From: Sphingomonas sp. LY29
Lineage (GTDB): Bacteria; Pseudomonadota; Alphaproteobacteria; Sphingomonadales; Sphingomonadaceae
Direction: 5' to 3'
Length of the DNA stretch: 64,000 nt
Assembly (NCBI RefSeq): GCF_035593985.1
Contig: NZ_CP141587.1
Coordinates: 2,354,001 to 2,418,000, forward strand
Notes under the pieces: model-generated
The model's input: the letters and a program-made list of their open reading frames with translations, nothing else
What the model was told of the DNA's origin: nothing
Database searches by the model: none
Shown here: in pieces, positions 27,024 to 35,740 of the stretch
Position numbering within the stretch: the stretch's first letter is position 1
Layout: each line of letters starts with the position of its first letter
Position numbers and translations under genes: made by a program

Positions 27024-27129
27024 GAGCTAGGCCAACTGTTCCGCCAAAGACAATCGGATTGCGCGCTGGCTTATGCCGGATTGCGCCGGTAAAGGCCGCT
27101 CGAACTCCAGCAGCACAGTGGTAAATGCG

Positions 27130-28449
27130 ATGCGTATTGCGATGATCGGCACAGGATATGTGGGCCTGGTGTCGGGGACCTGCCTTGCCGATTTCGGGCA
27201 CCACGTCATCTGCGTGGACAAGGATCCCGCCAAGATCGAGGCCCTTAACCGCGGCCAGATGCCGATCTGGGAACCCGGCCTCGAAGGCCTGGTGAAGGCC
27301 AATACTGCGCGTGGCCGCCTGTCGTTCACGGGTGACCTTGCCGAAGCGGTTAAGGATGCGGACGCGGTGTTCATCGCGGTGGGCACGCCGTCCCGCCGTG
27401 GCGATGGACACGCCGACCTCAGCTTCGTCTTTGCCGCAGTCGAGGAACTGGCGAAGACGCTCGACCGGCCGGTGGTTGTGGTTACCAAGTCGACTGTTCC
27501 CGTGGGCACGGGTGACCGCATCGCGGCGCTGCTCGCAGAACATGGGGCGCCTGATGGCTGTTCGGTCGCGTCCAATCCGGAATTCCTGCGCGAAGGTGCT
27601 GCGATCGCCGACTTCAAGCATCCCGACCGGATCCTCGTGGGCGCCGAGGACGAACGCGCCCGCGCGGTTCTCGCCGAAATCTATCGCCCGCTGTTCCTGA
27701 ACAAGGCGCCGCTGCTGTTCACCAGTCGCCGCACCGCCGAACTCACCAAATATGCCGCCAACGCCTTCCTGGCGATGAAGATCAGCTTCATCAACGAGAT
27801 GGCGGACCTGTGCGAAGCCGTTGGCGCGGACGTGCAGGATCTGGCTCGCGGGATCGGGCTCGACAATCGCATCGGTCCGAAATTCCTGCACGCCGGACCG
27901 GGGTATGGCGGAAGCTGCTTCCCCAAGGACACGCTTGCCCTTCTGCGCACCGCCGAGGAGGCGGGCGTCACGCAGCGGATCGTCTCAACGGTCGTGTCGG
28001 TCAACGACGATCGCAAGTCGGCCATGGCAGGGCGGGTCCGCGATGCACTCGGCGGCGACCTCCGCGGCAAGCGCATCGGCTTGCTGGGCCTGACGTTCAA
28101 ACCAAACACCGATGACATGCGCGACGCCCCGTCGATCCCGCTTGCGGCTGGGCTCGTCGAAGGCGGCGCCGACGTGGTCGCCTTCGATCCCGTGGGTCGT
28201 GAGCAGGCCGAGCAGGTGATCAGCGGGATCAGCTTCGCGAACCGCGCCGAGGATGTCGCGGAAGGCGCGGATGCGCTTGTGGTCGTGACGGAGTGGGACG
28301 AATTTCGTGGGCTCGACCTTCGCAGCCTGGCGTCGACGATGCGCGGACGCGTCCTCGTCGATCTTCGCAATATCTTCGATCGGGCAGACGCCGAGAAGGC
28401 CGGTCTCGACTATCGCGGCATCGGCCGCGGCATGTCCGCCAAGTCCTAA
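27130..28449 (+). CDS. UDP-glucose/GDP-mannose dehydrogenase family protein (UDP-glucose 6-dehydrogenase)
   Basis: A 439-residue enzyme. The NAD-binding motif is at the start (MRIAMIGTGYVGLVSG), the central domain has NPEFLREGAAIADFKHPDRI, the catalytic Cys lies in GGSCFPKDTLAL, and the C-terminal UDP-binding domain contains GLTFKPNTDDMRDAPS. The sequence pattern is that of UDP-glucose 6-dehydrogenase, giving UDP-glucuronate for envelope polysaccharide. ATG at 27130 gives the usual N-terminus. The next two genes continue the operon. Confidence 0.9.
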   Translation: MRIAMIGTGYVGLVSGTCLADFGHHVICVDKDPAKIEALNRGQMPIWEPGLEGLVKANTARGRLSFTGDLAEAVKDADAVFIAVGTPSRRGDGHADLSFVFAAVEELAKTLDRPVVVVTKSTVPVGTGDRIAALLAEHGAPDGCSVASNPEFLREGAAIADFKHPDRILVGAEDERARAVLAEIYRPLFLNKAPLLFTSRRTAELTKYAANAFLAMKISFINEMADLCEAVGADVQDLARGIGLDNRIGPKFLHAGPGYGGSCFPKDTLALLRTAEEAGVTQRIVSTVVSVNDDRKSAMAGRVRDALGGDLRGKRIGLLGLTFKPNTDDMRDAPSIPLAAGLVEGGADVVAFDPVGREQAEQVISGISFANRAEDVAEGADALVVVTEWDEFRGLDLRSLASTMRGRVLVDLRNIFDRADAEKAGLDYRGIGRGMSAKS

Positions 28450-28460
28450 GGAACAGCATC

Positions 28461-29780
28461 GTGCAATCGATCGACCGGAAACCTCCGGAATGGACCAACA
28501 AGGCGCATCGCAAGGTCGTCGTCGTCGGGCTTGGCTACGTCGGGCTGCCGCTGGCCGTCGCGCTGGCGCGCACGCATGACGATATCGAGCTGGTCGGCTT
28601 TGATGTTTCGCAGTCGCGGGTCGACGAACTGACCGCGGGTCACGACCGCACCGGCGAGGTCGAGCCCGACGCGCTCGCGGCGGCACGGATGCAGTTCGTC
28701 ACCGACGACGAGGCGTGCCGCGGTGCCGACATCATCATCGTCACCGTGCCGACTCCGGTGGACGATCAGCATCGACCTGACTTCGGCCCGTTGCTGTCGG
28801 CATCCAAGCGGCTGGCCGGCTGGATCGACGCCGCAAAGCGGCCCACAATTGTCTATGAAAGCACGGTCTACCCGGGTGCCACCGATGAGGAATGCGCACC
28901 GGTGATCGAGCAGGTGTCGGGCCTGACGCGCGGACGCGATTTCCGGCTTGGCTACAGCCCCGAGCGGATCAATCCGGGTGACAAGGTCCACCGCGTCGAC
29001 AAGATCGTAAAGGTCATCGCGGGCGAAGATGCCGAGGTGACCGAGGAACTCGCGCATCTCTATGGCGCGATGACCGAAGCGGGCGTCTTCCGAGCCGCGT
29101 CGATCCGTGCCGCCGAGGCCGCCAAGGCGATCGAGAATGCGCAGCGCGACATCAACATCGCCTTCATGAACGAGATTGCGCAGATCCTGTCGAAGACGGG
29201 CGTCTCCGTCTGGGATGTGCTCGATGCCGCCAGGACGAAGTGGAATTTCCTTCCGTTCGAGCCGGGCTTGGTTGGAGGCCACTGCATCGGCGTCGACCCC
29301 TATTATCTCAGTCACCACGCACAGCGGATGGGCCACGACCCGCGCGTGATCCTGTCGGGACGTGGGACCAACGACGCAATGGGCGCTTGGATTGCCGACG
29401 AACTTCATTCGCGCATCGGTCCCGATCCAAAGCGAGTCCTCCTGCTGGGCATCACCTTCAAGGAAGACGTGCCCGACGTGCGCAACAGTCGGTCGATCGA
29501 CGTCATCGACCGGCTGAAGCACCACGGCCATGACGTCAGCGTGGCCGATCCGCTGGCAGACCGGGCAGAGGTCGAGCATGAATATGGTTTGGCGCTCGTC
29601 GATCCGGCGAACGCCGCTCCATATGATTGCTTGGTCGCGGCCGTCAGTCATGCCGACTATCGCGCGCTCGACGCCGACGGCATCGCGGCACTGACGACAG
29701 ATGACGGGCTTGTCGCGGACCTGAAGGGAATCTGGCGCGGGATTGACCTGCCGCCCGGCTTGGGTCGATGGTCGCTGTGA
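28461..29780 (+). CDS. nucleotide-sugar dehydrogenase (WbpA/TviB type)
   Basis: A 439-residue UDP-sugar dehydrogenase. It has VVVVGLGYVGLPLAVALA near the start, YESTVYPGATDEECAPV, YSPERINPGDK, and VGGHCIGVDPYYL with the catalytic Cys; the C-terminus has GITFKEDVPDVRNSRSIDVI. These motifs point to oxidation of UDP-GlcNAc/GalNAc to the uronic acid rather than UDP-glucose. The start is GTG at 28461 with AAGGA 8 bases before; the preceding gene ends 11 bases upstream. It is probably co-transcribed with the dehydrogenase before and the sugar transferase after. Confidence 0.88.
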   Translation: MQSIDRKPPEWTNKAHRKVVVVGLGYVGLPLAVALARTHDDIELVGFDVSQSRVDELTAGHDRTGEVEPDALAAARMQFVTDDEACRGADIIIVTVPTPVDDQHRPDFGPLLSASKRLAGWIDAAKRPTIVYESTVYPGATDEECAPVIEQVSGLTRGRDFRLGYSPERINPGDKVHRVDKIVKVIAGEDAEVTEELAHLYGAMTEAGVFRAASIRAAEAAKAIENAQRDINIAFMNEIAQILSKTGVSVWDVLDAARTKWNFLPFEPGLVGGHCIGVDPYYLSHHAQRMGHDPRVILSGRGTNDAMGAWIADELHSRIGPDPKRVLLLGITFKEDVPDVRNSRSIDVIDRLKHHGHDVSVADPLADRAEVEHEYGLALVDPANAAPYDCLVAAVSHADYRALDADGIAALTTDDGLVADLKGIWRGIDLPPGLGRWSL

Positions 29781-29804
29781 TGCCGGTCGAGGCGCGTTAA
29801 AGCC

Positions 29805-31085
29805 ATGCTGCACATGTCGCCAACAATGCTGAAGACTCGCCGCAGCTTTTTTGCGCGGCAGCGCTTCAACTTGCTCGGCGCCTTGGTCGCAGCGGCGGTG
29901 ATCCCGTTCGTCGGTCGCGCCTTCCTGACCACCGACGCGACCTTCTTTGCAAGTTCCATCAACGCGTTCATTTTCAACGTCGCCGCGGTGATCATCGCCT
30001 TCTGGACGCGGCTGTCGATCGAAACCTATCCGGGCAACCGGTCGGCTCATACCATCCTGCCGTCCGCGATCCTGGCGCATGGCGTCGTTATTGCGGTGCT
30101 ATTGATGGCGCGGTTGCCATACGATCGATTGGCGCTGCTCGCCGGATTGATCCTGCACATCGTTTGGGGCTTCGTGCTCTACATCGCCGTCCAGCGGCGC
30201 ATTCGTCACCGTATCGCTGTCGTCCCGTTCGGCGATGTCGAGCGGCTGTTCGCGATCGAAGGCGTCGATTGGCATCGGATTGACGGGCCGGATCTAGAGC
30301 GGGTCGCGGGATGCGATGCTTTGGTGGCCGACTTCACCGCCGACATCCCCGACGAGTGGCAGGCATTCCTGGCCGATGCCGCGATCGAGGGCCGCATGGT
30401 CTACCAGGTCAAGCAACTCGACGAGTCGCTGACGGGCCGGGTTGCGGTCGACCATCTGTCGGAAAACAGCTTCGGAAGCCTCGTCCCGACCCGCGGCTAT
30501 GTCTATCTCAAGTCGGTCGTCGACTTCATCTTCGCGCTGCTGCTCGTCGTGCCGTTGATGCCGTTTCTCCTTCTGGTCGGCATCGCCGTCCGGCTGGACA
30601 GCAAGGGTCCCGCCTTGTTCCGGCAGCGCCGGGTGGGCCGTGGGGGCGTTCCGTTCCAGGTCATTAAGTTCCGGACAATGACGCATGACGTCGGCATCGG
30701 CGATCGCGAGGCGGCGATCACGGACGCGGGCGATCTTCGCGTCACAAAGCTGGGCGGGTTCTTGCGCAAATCGCGAATCGACGAACTTCCGCAGATCTTT
30801 AACATTCTTGCGGGGCAGATGAGCTGGATCGGTCCCCGTCCGGAGGCCGAGGTCCTGTCGTCATGGTATACCGGGGAAATTCCCTTCTATCGGTATCGCC
30901 ACGTCGTTCGCCCGGGGATCAGCGGGTGGGCGCAGGTCAACCAGGGACACGTCGCGTCGGTCGACGAGGTCCACGCCAAGCTTCAGTACGACTTCTACTA
31001 CATTAAATACTTCTCGGCGTGGCTCGACATCCTGATCACCTTCAGGACCATCCGTACGATGCTGAGCGGTTTCGGCGCTCGCTAG
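29805..31085 (+). CDS. undecaprenyl-phosphate sugar transferase (polyprenyl glycosylphosphotransferase)
   Basis: A 426-residue membrane protein. Four hydrophobic segments (about residues 22-120) and a middle domain precede a bacterial sugar transferase domain: a membrane helix (SVVDFIFALLLVVPLMP), then RQRRVGRGGVPFQVIKFRTM, LRKSRIDELPQIFNIL and WIGPRPEAE. This is the WcaJ/GumD/PssY type that transfers a sugar phosphate to undecaprenyl phosphate to begin polysaccharide repeat-unit assembly. It is the last gene of the sugar operon and overlaps the convergent aroB-like gene by 4 bases. No flippase or polymerase is in the window. Confidence 0.88.
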   Translation: MLHMSPTMLKTRRSFFARQRFNLLGALVAAAVIPFVGRAFLTTDATFFASSINAFIFNVAAVIIAFWTRLSIETYPGNRSAHTILPSAILAHGVVIAVLLMARLPYDRLALLAGLILHIVWGFVLYIAVQRRIRHRIAVVPFGDVERLFAIEGVDWHRIDGPDLERVAGCDALVADFTADIPDEWQAFLADAAIEGRMVYQVKQLDESLTGRVAVDHLSENSFGSLVPTRGYVYLKSVVDFIFALLLVVPLMPFLLLVGIAVRLDSKGPALFRQRRVGRGGVPFQVIKFRTMTHDVGIGDREAAITDAGDLRVTKLGGFLRKSRIDELPQIFNILAGQMSWIGPRPEAEVLSSWYTGEIPFYRYRHVVRPGISGWAQVNQGHVASVDEVHAKLQYDFYYIKYFSAWLDILITFRTIRTMLSGFGAR

Positions 31086-32113
31086 GCGAGGACGCGTTCG
31101 ACGCACGCACGGATTAGGGCCGCCGTCTCCACGTCACGCGGCAATCTTCTGATCGCCAGACGGTCGTCCTGATCGGGCAGAATCAGCGTCAGACTGTCCC
31201 GCGAGTGTTTCTTGTCGCTGACGAACGACTCCATCATCCGGTCGACGTCGATGGCCGCTGGACTGGGGAGGCCGCCGAGCATCTTCGCGATGTGGGTGCC
31301 AAGCAGGTGCGTTCGCGTCCCTGTCGCGGTGCCTAATCGCCGCGCCGTTTCGATCGCGACCCGCATGCCCATGCCAACCGCCACGCCGTGAGGCACGGCG
31401 AAGTCGCTTGCGTCCTCGATCGCATGCGCGAAGGTATGACCAAAGTTGAGCTTCAACCGCTCGCCGCGATCGAACTCGTCATGCTCGACGAACCACTTCT
31501 TCGATACGAGCGACAGGCCGATGATCGCGGCCAGTCGGTTCTCGTCGAGCGGCTCGTCGGGCCGAAGGGCGAGGTAACGGTCGAAGCGCCGCGGGCTCAT
31601 CGCGAAACACACCTTGGCTGCTTCGCACAGCCCGCCGCCGATCTGTTCGGCCTCAAGCGTTTTGCAGAAGGCGGGGTCGATCAGCACGTCGCGCGGCGGA
31701 TGGACCGTTCCAAGCAGATTCTTGAGGCCGCCGACGTTCACGGCCGATTTTCCGCCGATGCAGCTGTCCACCATGGCGAGGAGGGTGGTCGGCACGAAGC
31801 GCCATGCGATCCCCCGCATGTAGATTGATGCGACGAACGAGCCTACGTCCTGCACGATACCGCCGCCGACCCCGACGAGGGTTGTCCCGCGGTTGGCGCC
31901 CATGGCGCGCATTGCGGCACTGATCCGTTCGACCTCTCCCAGCGACTTGCGTTCTTCGGTAGCGGGCATGCTCACCGTGCGGTCGACCGGAAGCATCGCC
32001 GCGAAACGCTCGTCGGTCAGAAAGACGATGTCGCCGGGGTCGTTCGACAGGTCGGCAAGTGCGTTCGGGACGAAGCAGACCCGATAATCGCCGAGCGAAG
32101 AGCGGATCCTCAC
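31082..32113 (-). CDS. 3-dehydroquinate synthase-like protein, probably not housekeeping AroB
   Basis: A 343-residue member of the dehydroquinate synthase superfamily: NAD-binding GVGGGIVQDVGSFVASIYMRG, PTTLLAMVDSCIGGKSAVNV, and metal ligands Glu in GGGLCEAAKV, His in NFGHTFAHAIE and His in PHGVAVGMGM. In true AroB the last motif is normally HGEAV and the earlier one GGKT; here Glu is Val and Thr is Ser. GTG at 32113 overlaps the aldolase stop (GTGA), so the two are coupled; the open frame beyond it is shadow sequence. I infer cyclisation of a keto-deoxy sugar other than DAHP, or a variant DHQ synthase. Confidence 0.78.
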   Translation of the reverse strand: MRIRSSLGDYRVCFVPNALADLSNDPGDIVFLTDERFAAMLPVDRTVSMPATEERKSLGEVERISAAMRAMGANRGTTLVGVGGGIVQDVGSFVASIYMRGIAWRFVPTTLLAMVDSCIGGKSAVNVGGLKNLLGTVHPPRDVLIDPAFCKTLEAEQIGGGLCEAAKVCFAMSPRRFDRYLALRPDEPLDENRLAAIIGLSLVSKKWFVEHDEFDRGERLKLNFGHTFAHAIEDASDFAVPHGVAVGMGMRVAIETARRLGTATGTRTHLLGTHIAKMLGGLPSPAAIDVDRMMESFVSDKKHSRDSLTLILPDQDDRLAIRRLPRDVETAALIRACVERVLA

Positions 32114-32883
32114 CGCTCTACGCGCGAGTCGAGCAGCGCGAGGCGGGTACGGTCTTCGTCGGCCCATTCGAGGTAGCGCTCGCGCTTCGCCAGCAGCCAT
32201 TCCCGCTCGAATGCTGCGCCGGCGTCGATCGCTGCGGTCGCCAACCCGCTCTCCAGGACCGAGGCATCAAAAACGACCTTCCTCGACTCAAATCGGTCGA
32301 GTCGGATCCGCCGTGCAGCCTCAAGCAGTGGTAGCGATCGTTCAGACAGGCCACCGCCGACGATGAACTCCAGGTCGCGCTCGGCGCAGCTACGGGCGAT
32401 GCAAACGGCCGCCTCCGTTACTGCCTCGCCGTCGGCGTCGTCGCGGGTCAGGCCGCAAGACAGGCTGAAGTCGATCCGCCCGAATACGATCCCGTCGACG
32501 CGACCCGCCGCCACGTCGATCAGTGCATCGATGTTGGAAAGCGCGGTCGCCGTCTCGACAATGAATAGGAAGCGACAGTCGTCGTCCCCATGCGTGCGGT
32601 CCTTCGCGGCAATATATTTGGACAGCGCAAAGGGCGTCTCGACCATCGGCGCGACCAGCAGATCGACGTTAAGGTCGCGCGCATCCTGGAGGTCCGACAG
32701 TGCTTCGCACCCGCCGATCTTGAGCGCGACGTCGAGGCCTGCGCGGCGGGCAAGGTCCGACAGGCGGAGCAGTTCGTGCCGCCGCGTGCCCTCGGCCTCG
32801 AACTCGGCCTTGACCGCAAGGAAACCAAATTCGTCGCGCCCGCGCTGCAGCAGGTCGAGCATTGTCCGGTCGCGGCGGTTCAT
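32110..32883 (-). CDS. HpcH/HpaI aldolase/citrate lyase-like protein
   Basis: A 257-residue TIM-barrel protein resembling HpcH/HpaI pyruvate aldolases and citrate lyase beta subunits. Visible: VKAEFEAEGTR near residue 26, VAPMVETPFALSKYI, IVETATALSNIDALI, and VDGIVFGRIDFSLSCG with metal-binding Asp, plus VGGGLSERSLPLL. These enzymes couple a pyruvate or acetyl unit to an aldehyde. It follows parE by 16 bases and overlaps the dehydroquinate synthase-like gene. The pairing suggests the aldolase makes the substrate that the second enzyme cyclises; that is inference. Confidence 0.78.
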   Translation of the reverse strand: MNRRDRTMLDLLQRGRDEFGFLAVKAEFEAEGTRRHELLRLSDLARRAGLDVALKIGGCEALSDLQDARDLNVDLLVAPMVETPFALSKYIAAKDRTHGDDDCRFLFIVETATALSNIDALIDVAAGRVDGIVFGRIDFSLSCGLTRDDADGEAVTEAAVCIARSCAERDLEFIVGGGLSERSLPLLEAARRIRLDRFESRKVVFDASVLESGLATAAIDAGAAFEREWLLAKRERYLEWADEDRTRLALLDSRVER

Positions 32884-32898
32884 CCTCGTCGTCCCTGG

Positions 32899-34881
32899 TC
32901 AGGCGTCGATGACATCCTCGTCCACTCCCGCGGCATTGGCTTGAATGAAGTTGAAGCGATGCTCGGGGTTCTTCCCCATCAGACGCTCGACCAGATCCTT
33001 GACCGGTTGGCGGTCCTGATATTCCGTCGGCAGCGTGATCCGGATCAGCGATCGGCTCGCCGGATCCATCGTCGTTTCCTTCAACTGGTCGGGGTTCATT
33101 TCGCCCAGGCCCTTGAACCGCGCGACTTCGACCTTCTTGTTCTTGAACTCGGTCCGCTCGATCTCGGCGCGATGCGCGTCGTCACGGGCGTAAGCCGATT
33201 TCGCTCCGGCGGTCAGTCGATAGAGGGGCGGTTGTGCCAGGAACAGGTGCCCGCGACGCACCAACTCAGGCATTTCCTGAAAGAAAAAGGTCATCAGCAG
33301 GGTCGCGATATGCGCGCCGTCTACGTCGGCGTCGGTCATGATGATGATCCGCTCGTACCGAAGCGCGTCTTCCTGCCACTTGTCGCGGATGCCGCAGCCC
33401 AGCGCCTGCTGAAGGTCGGCAATTTCCTGGTTGCCGCGGATCTTGTCGGCGGTGGCACTGGCGACATTCAAAATCTTGCCGCGGATGGGAAGGATTGCCT
33501 GCGTCTTGCGGTTGCGCGCCTGTTTGGCGCTACCGCCGGCGCTGTCGCCTTCGACGATGAACAATTCGGTGCCTTCGGGCGCGTCGTTTGCGCAATCGGT
33601 CAGCTTGCCGGGCAGGCGGAGCTTGCGCGCGCTGGTGGCAGTCTTGCGCTTGACCTCGCGCTCGGCGCGGCGCTTCAGCCGCTCGTCCATCCGCTCTAGG
33701 ATCGCGCCCAGCAGGGCACGTCCGCGGTCCATATTGTCAGCCAGATAGTGGTCGAAATGATCGCGAACTGCCGCCTCGACGAAGCGCGCGGCCTCCAGGC
33801 TGGTCAGTCGGTCCTTCGTCTGGCTCTGAAAATGCGGGTTGCGGATGAAGACGCTCAGCATCAGCTCGACGCCGTTCATCACGTCGTCGGCCGTGATGTC
33901 CTTCGCGCGCTTGTTGCCGACCAGATCGCCAAAGGCGCGAACGCCCTTTGTCAGCGCGGCGCGAAGGCCCGCCTCATGCGTTCCGCCATCCGGGGTGGGG
34001 ATGGTGTTGCAATAATAGCTTTCGTTGGAACCCTCGCTCCACAGCGGCCAGGCGACCGCCCATTCGGCCGACCCTTGCCCGTCGGGAAATTCCTGCCGCC
34101 CGGCGAAGGCGGGGGAGGTGACGCACTCCCGCGTCCCCAACTGCTCGCGGAGATGGTCGGCAAGTCCGCCAGGAAAGGTGAACACCGCCTGCCCGGGCAC
34201 GTCGGCGCTGGCCAGATAGGGATCGCAGCGCCAGCGTATTTCGACGCCGGCGAACAGATAGGCCTTCGACCGCGCCAGCTTGTACAGGCGCTCGGGCACG
34301 AAGGTCGCGTCGGCACCAAAGATTTCGGGATCGGGAGTGAAGGAAACGGTCGTCCCGCGGCGGTTCGGCGCGGCGCCGACTTCTTCGAGCTTCGATACGG
34401 CGATGCCCTTGGCGAAGAGTTGGCGGAACAGCTTCTTCTCGCGCGCCACTTCGACCACCGTTTCAGTGGACAGCGCATTGACGACGCTGATGCCGACGCC
34501 GTGCAGGCCGCCTGAGGTCGAATAGGCCTTGCCTTCGAACTTGCCGCCCGAGTGGAGCGTGGTGAGAATGACCTCGAGCGCCGACTGTCCCGGGTATTTG
34601 GGGTGAGGGTCGACCGGGATGCCGCGGCCGTTGTCGCTGACGGTCAGACGATTGCCGGTTTCCAGCGTGACTTCGATCCGGCTCGCATGGCCGGCGACCG
34701 CCTCGTCCATCGAATTGTCGATGACCTCAGCCGCCAGATGATGGAGCGCGCGCGCATCGGTCCCGCCGATGTACATGCCGGGCCGGCGCCGTACGGGCTC
34801 AAGGCCTTCCAACACCTCGATCGCGGAGGCGTCATAGTCGGAGGGCGGCGGGGCGCTGCTGGTCTGGAACAGGTCGGACAT
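32899..34881 (-). CDS. parE: DNA topoisomerase IV subunit B
   Basis: A 660-residue type IIA topoisomerase subunit. The GHKL ATPase domain has EVIDNSMDEAVAGHA and GRGIPVD, followed by the transducer domain and the TOPRIM domain with LFIVEGDSAGGSAKQ and MTDADVDGAHI. About 660 residues with a short C-terminus fits ParE; alphaproteobacterial GyrB is longer. ParE with ParC unlinks replicated chromosomes. The frame is open to 35001, but ATG at 34881 gives the family N-terminus (SDYDASAIEVLEGLEPVRRR). The aldolase-like pair follows on the same strand. Confidence 0.93.
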   Translation of the reverse strand: MSDLFQTSSAPPPSDYDASAIEVLEGLEPVRRRPGMYIGGTDARALHHLAAEVIDNSMDEAVAGHASRIEVTLETGNRLTVSDNGRGIPVDPHPKYPGQSALEVILTTLHSGGKFEGKAYSTSGGLHGVGISVVNALSTETVVEVAREKKLFRQLFAKGIAVSKLEEVGAAPNRRGTTVSFTPDPEIFGADATFVPERLYKLARSKAYLFAGVEIRWRCDPYLASADVPGQAVFTFPGGLADHLREQLGTRECVTSPAFAGRQEFPDGQGSAEWAVAWPLWSEGSNESYYCNTIPTPDGGTHEAGLRAALTKGVRAFGDLVGNKRAKDITADDVMNGVELMLSVFIRNPHFQSQTKDRLTSLEAARFVEAAVRDHFDHYLADNMDRGRALLGAILERMDERLKRRAEREVKRKTATSARKLRLPGKLTDCANDAPEGTELFIVEGDSAGGSAKQARNRKTQAILPIRGKILNVASATADKIRGNQEIADLQQALGCGIRDKWQEDALRYERIIIMTDADVDGAHIATLLMTFFFQEMPELVRRGHLFLAQPPLYRLTAGAKSAYARDDAHRAEIERTEFKNKKVEVARFKGLGEMNPDQLKETTMDPASRSLIRITLPTEYQDRQPVKDLVERLMGKNPEHRFNFIQANAAGVDEDVIDA

Positions 34882-34981
34882 TAGGCGAACAGCTATAGGG
34901 GCTGGCGAATTGCCGATGCAACGCGTTTGCGGACTGGGCAGGACGCTTTCACTCCGCCTGCGACATTTTCGCGCGAAAGGT

Positions 34982-35010
34982 CTTGAAAACGGGAAGCCCA
35001 AAACCAGATT
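34982..35010 (+). promoter_or_regulatory. putative RpoH (sigma32-type) promoter of hsp20
   Basis: CTTGAA at 34982-34987 and CCAGATT at 35004-35010 are separated by 16 bases, resembling alphaproteobacterial RpoH promoters with a conserved CTTG -35. Transcription starting near 35017 would give a leader of about 87 bases before the hsp20 ATG, the usual size of a ROSE thermometer leader. Confidence 0.5.
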
Positions 35011-35017
35011 TTTTCCG

Positions 35018-35103
35018 CCGGGCGCCGCTTGGGCCCGGTGACGGGTCTGGGCCCGCCTAGGGCCTCCTCCCGTCGACCATGTTGCTCAACGGAGGACATT
35101 GAA
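35018..35103 (+). promoter_or_regulatory. ROSE-type RNA thermometer in the hsp20 leader
   Basis: The last hairpin, 35079-35099, pairs ATGTT with GACAT and CTC with GAG, leaving G35084 bulged and an AACG loop. It hides the ribosome site GGAGG (35091-35095) and contains TTGCT, matching the U(U/C)GCU signature of ROSE elements, in which a conserved G lies opposite the Shine-Dalgarno. GGGCCC blocks upstream (about 35030-35056) can form a further stable stem. Translation of the small heat-shock gene would be freed on heating. Confidence 0.75.
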
Positions 35104-35577
35104 ATGCGCAGTGCTTTTGACTTCTCACCCTATCGTCGATCGAGCGTCGGGTTCGACCGATTGTTCGACATGCTGGAAAACAGTGCGGTCGGGCAGAGCG
35201 GCGAGAATTACCCGCCGTTCGACCTGATCCGCATCGACGACAACAGCTATCGCATCGAATTGGCCGTCGCCGGCTTCGCCCGGGACAACATCGACATCAC
35301 CGCGCAGCAGAACGTGCTGATCATTCGCGGCGAACGACCCGACGACAAGGGCGCCGACTACGTCCATCGCGGGATTGCCAATCGGTCGTTCGAACGTCGC
35401 TTCGCGCTAGCCGACCATATCCAAGTGCGCGGCGCCGACCTGAAGGACGGGATGCTGGCGATCGACTTGGTGCGTGAGATTCCGGAGGCGATGAAGCCGC
35501 GCCGGATCGAGATCGGCGGAACCGGTCCGTCTCACGACCCGATCGATGCCAAGGCCATCGACAAGGTCGATTCCTAA
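35104..35577 (+). CDS. small heat-shock protein, Hsp20/IbpA family
   Basis: A 157-residue holdase chaperone. It starts MRSAFDFSPYRRSSVGFDRLF as in IbpA-like class A proteins (given here as SPYRRSSVGFDRLF), has an alpha-crystallin domain (residues about 37-130: YPPFDLIRIDDNSYRIELAV, FERRFALADH, DGMLAIDL) and a C-terminal IEI motif for oligomer contacts. ATG at 35104 has GGAGGA upstream within a ROSE-type hairpin. A strong terminator follows. The adjacent J-domain gene may serve the same chaperone network. Confidence 0.93.
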   Translation: MRSAFDFSPYRRSSVGFDRLFDMLENSAVGQSGENYPPFDLIRIDDNSYRIELAVAGFARDNIDITAQQNVLIIRGERPDDKGADYVHRGIANRSFERRFALADHIQVRGADLKDGMLAIDLVREIPEAMKPRRIEIGGTGPSHDPIDAKAIDKVDS

Positions 35578-35588
35578 TCCTCAACCCA

Positions 35589-35619
35589 CGCCCCGGCGCG
35601 ATCGGCGCCGGGGCGCTTT
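35589..35619 (+). terminator. intrinsic terminator after hsp20
   Basis: An 11-base perfect stem (35589-35599 with 35605-35615, CGCCCCGGCGC) with a 5-base loop, followed by CTTTG. The U tract is short, but the stem is very stable. Confidence 0.7.
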
Positions 35620-35740
35620 GCCGTGACCGCCTCGCCCCCATTGCGAAGCAAAGACGATCGTGGGACGATGGCATCGTCGTTGGGGCTGCGTTTACTACCC
35701 GCGCCGAGTTTGGTCACCGCTGAGATGGGGCGATTGTCGG

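Noticed and set aside
28446..30080. Open frame of 544 codons on the minus strand opposite the nucleotide-sugar dehydrogenase gene
   Set aside because: It lies antisense to a gene with clear enzyme motifs; its sequence is Arg/His/Asp-rich without family features, as expected from the codon bias of GC-rich DNA.
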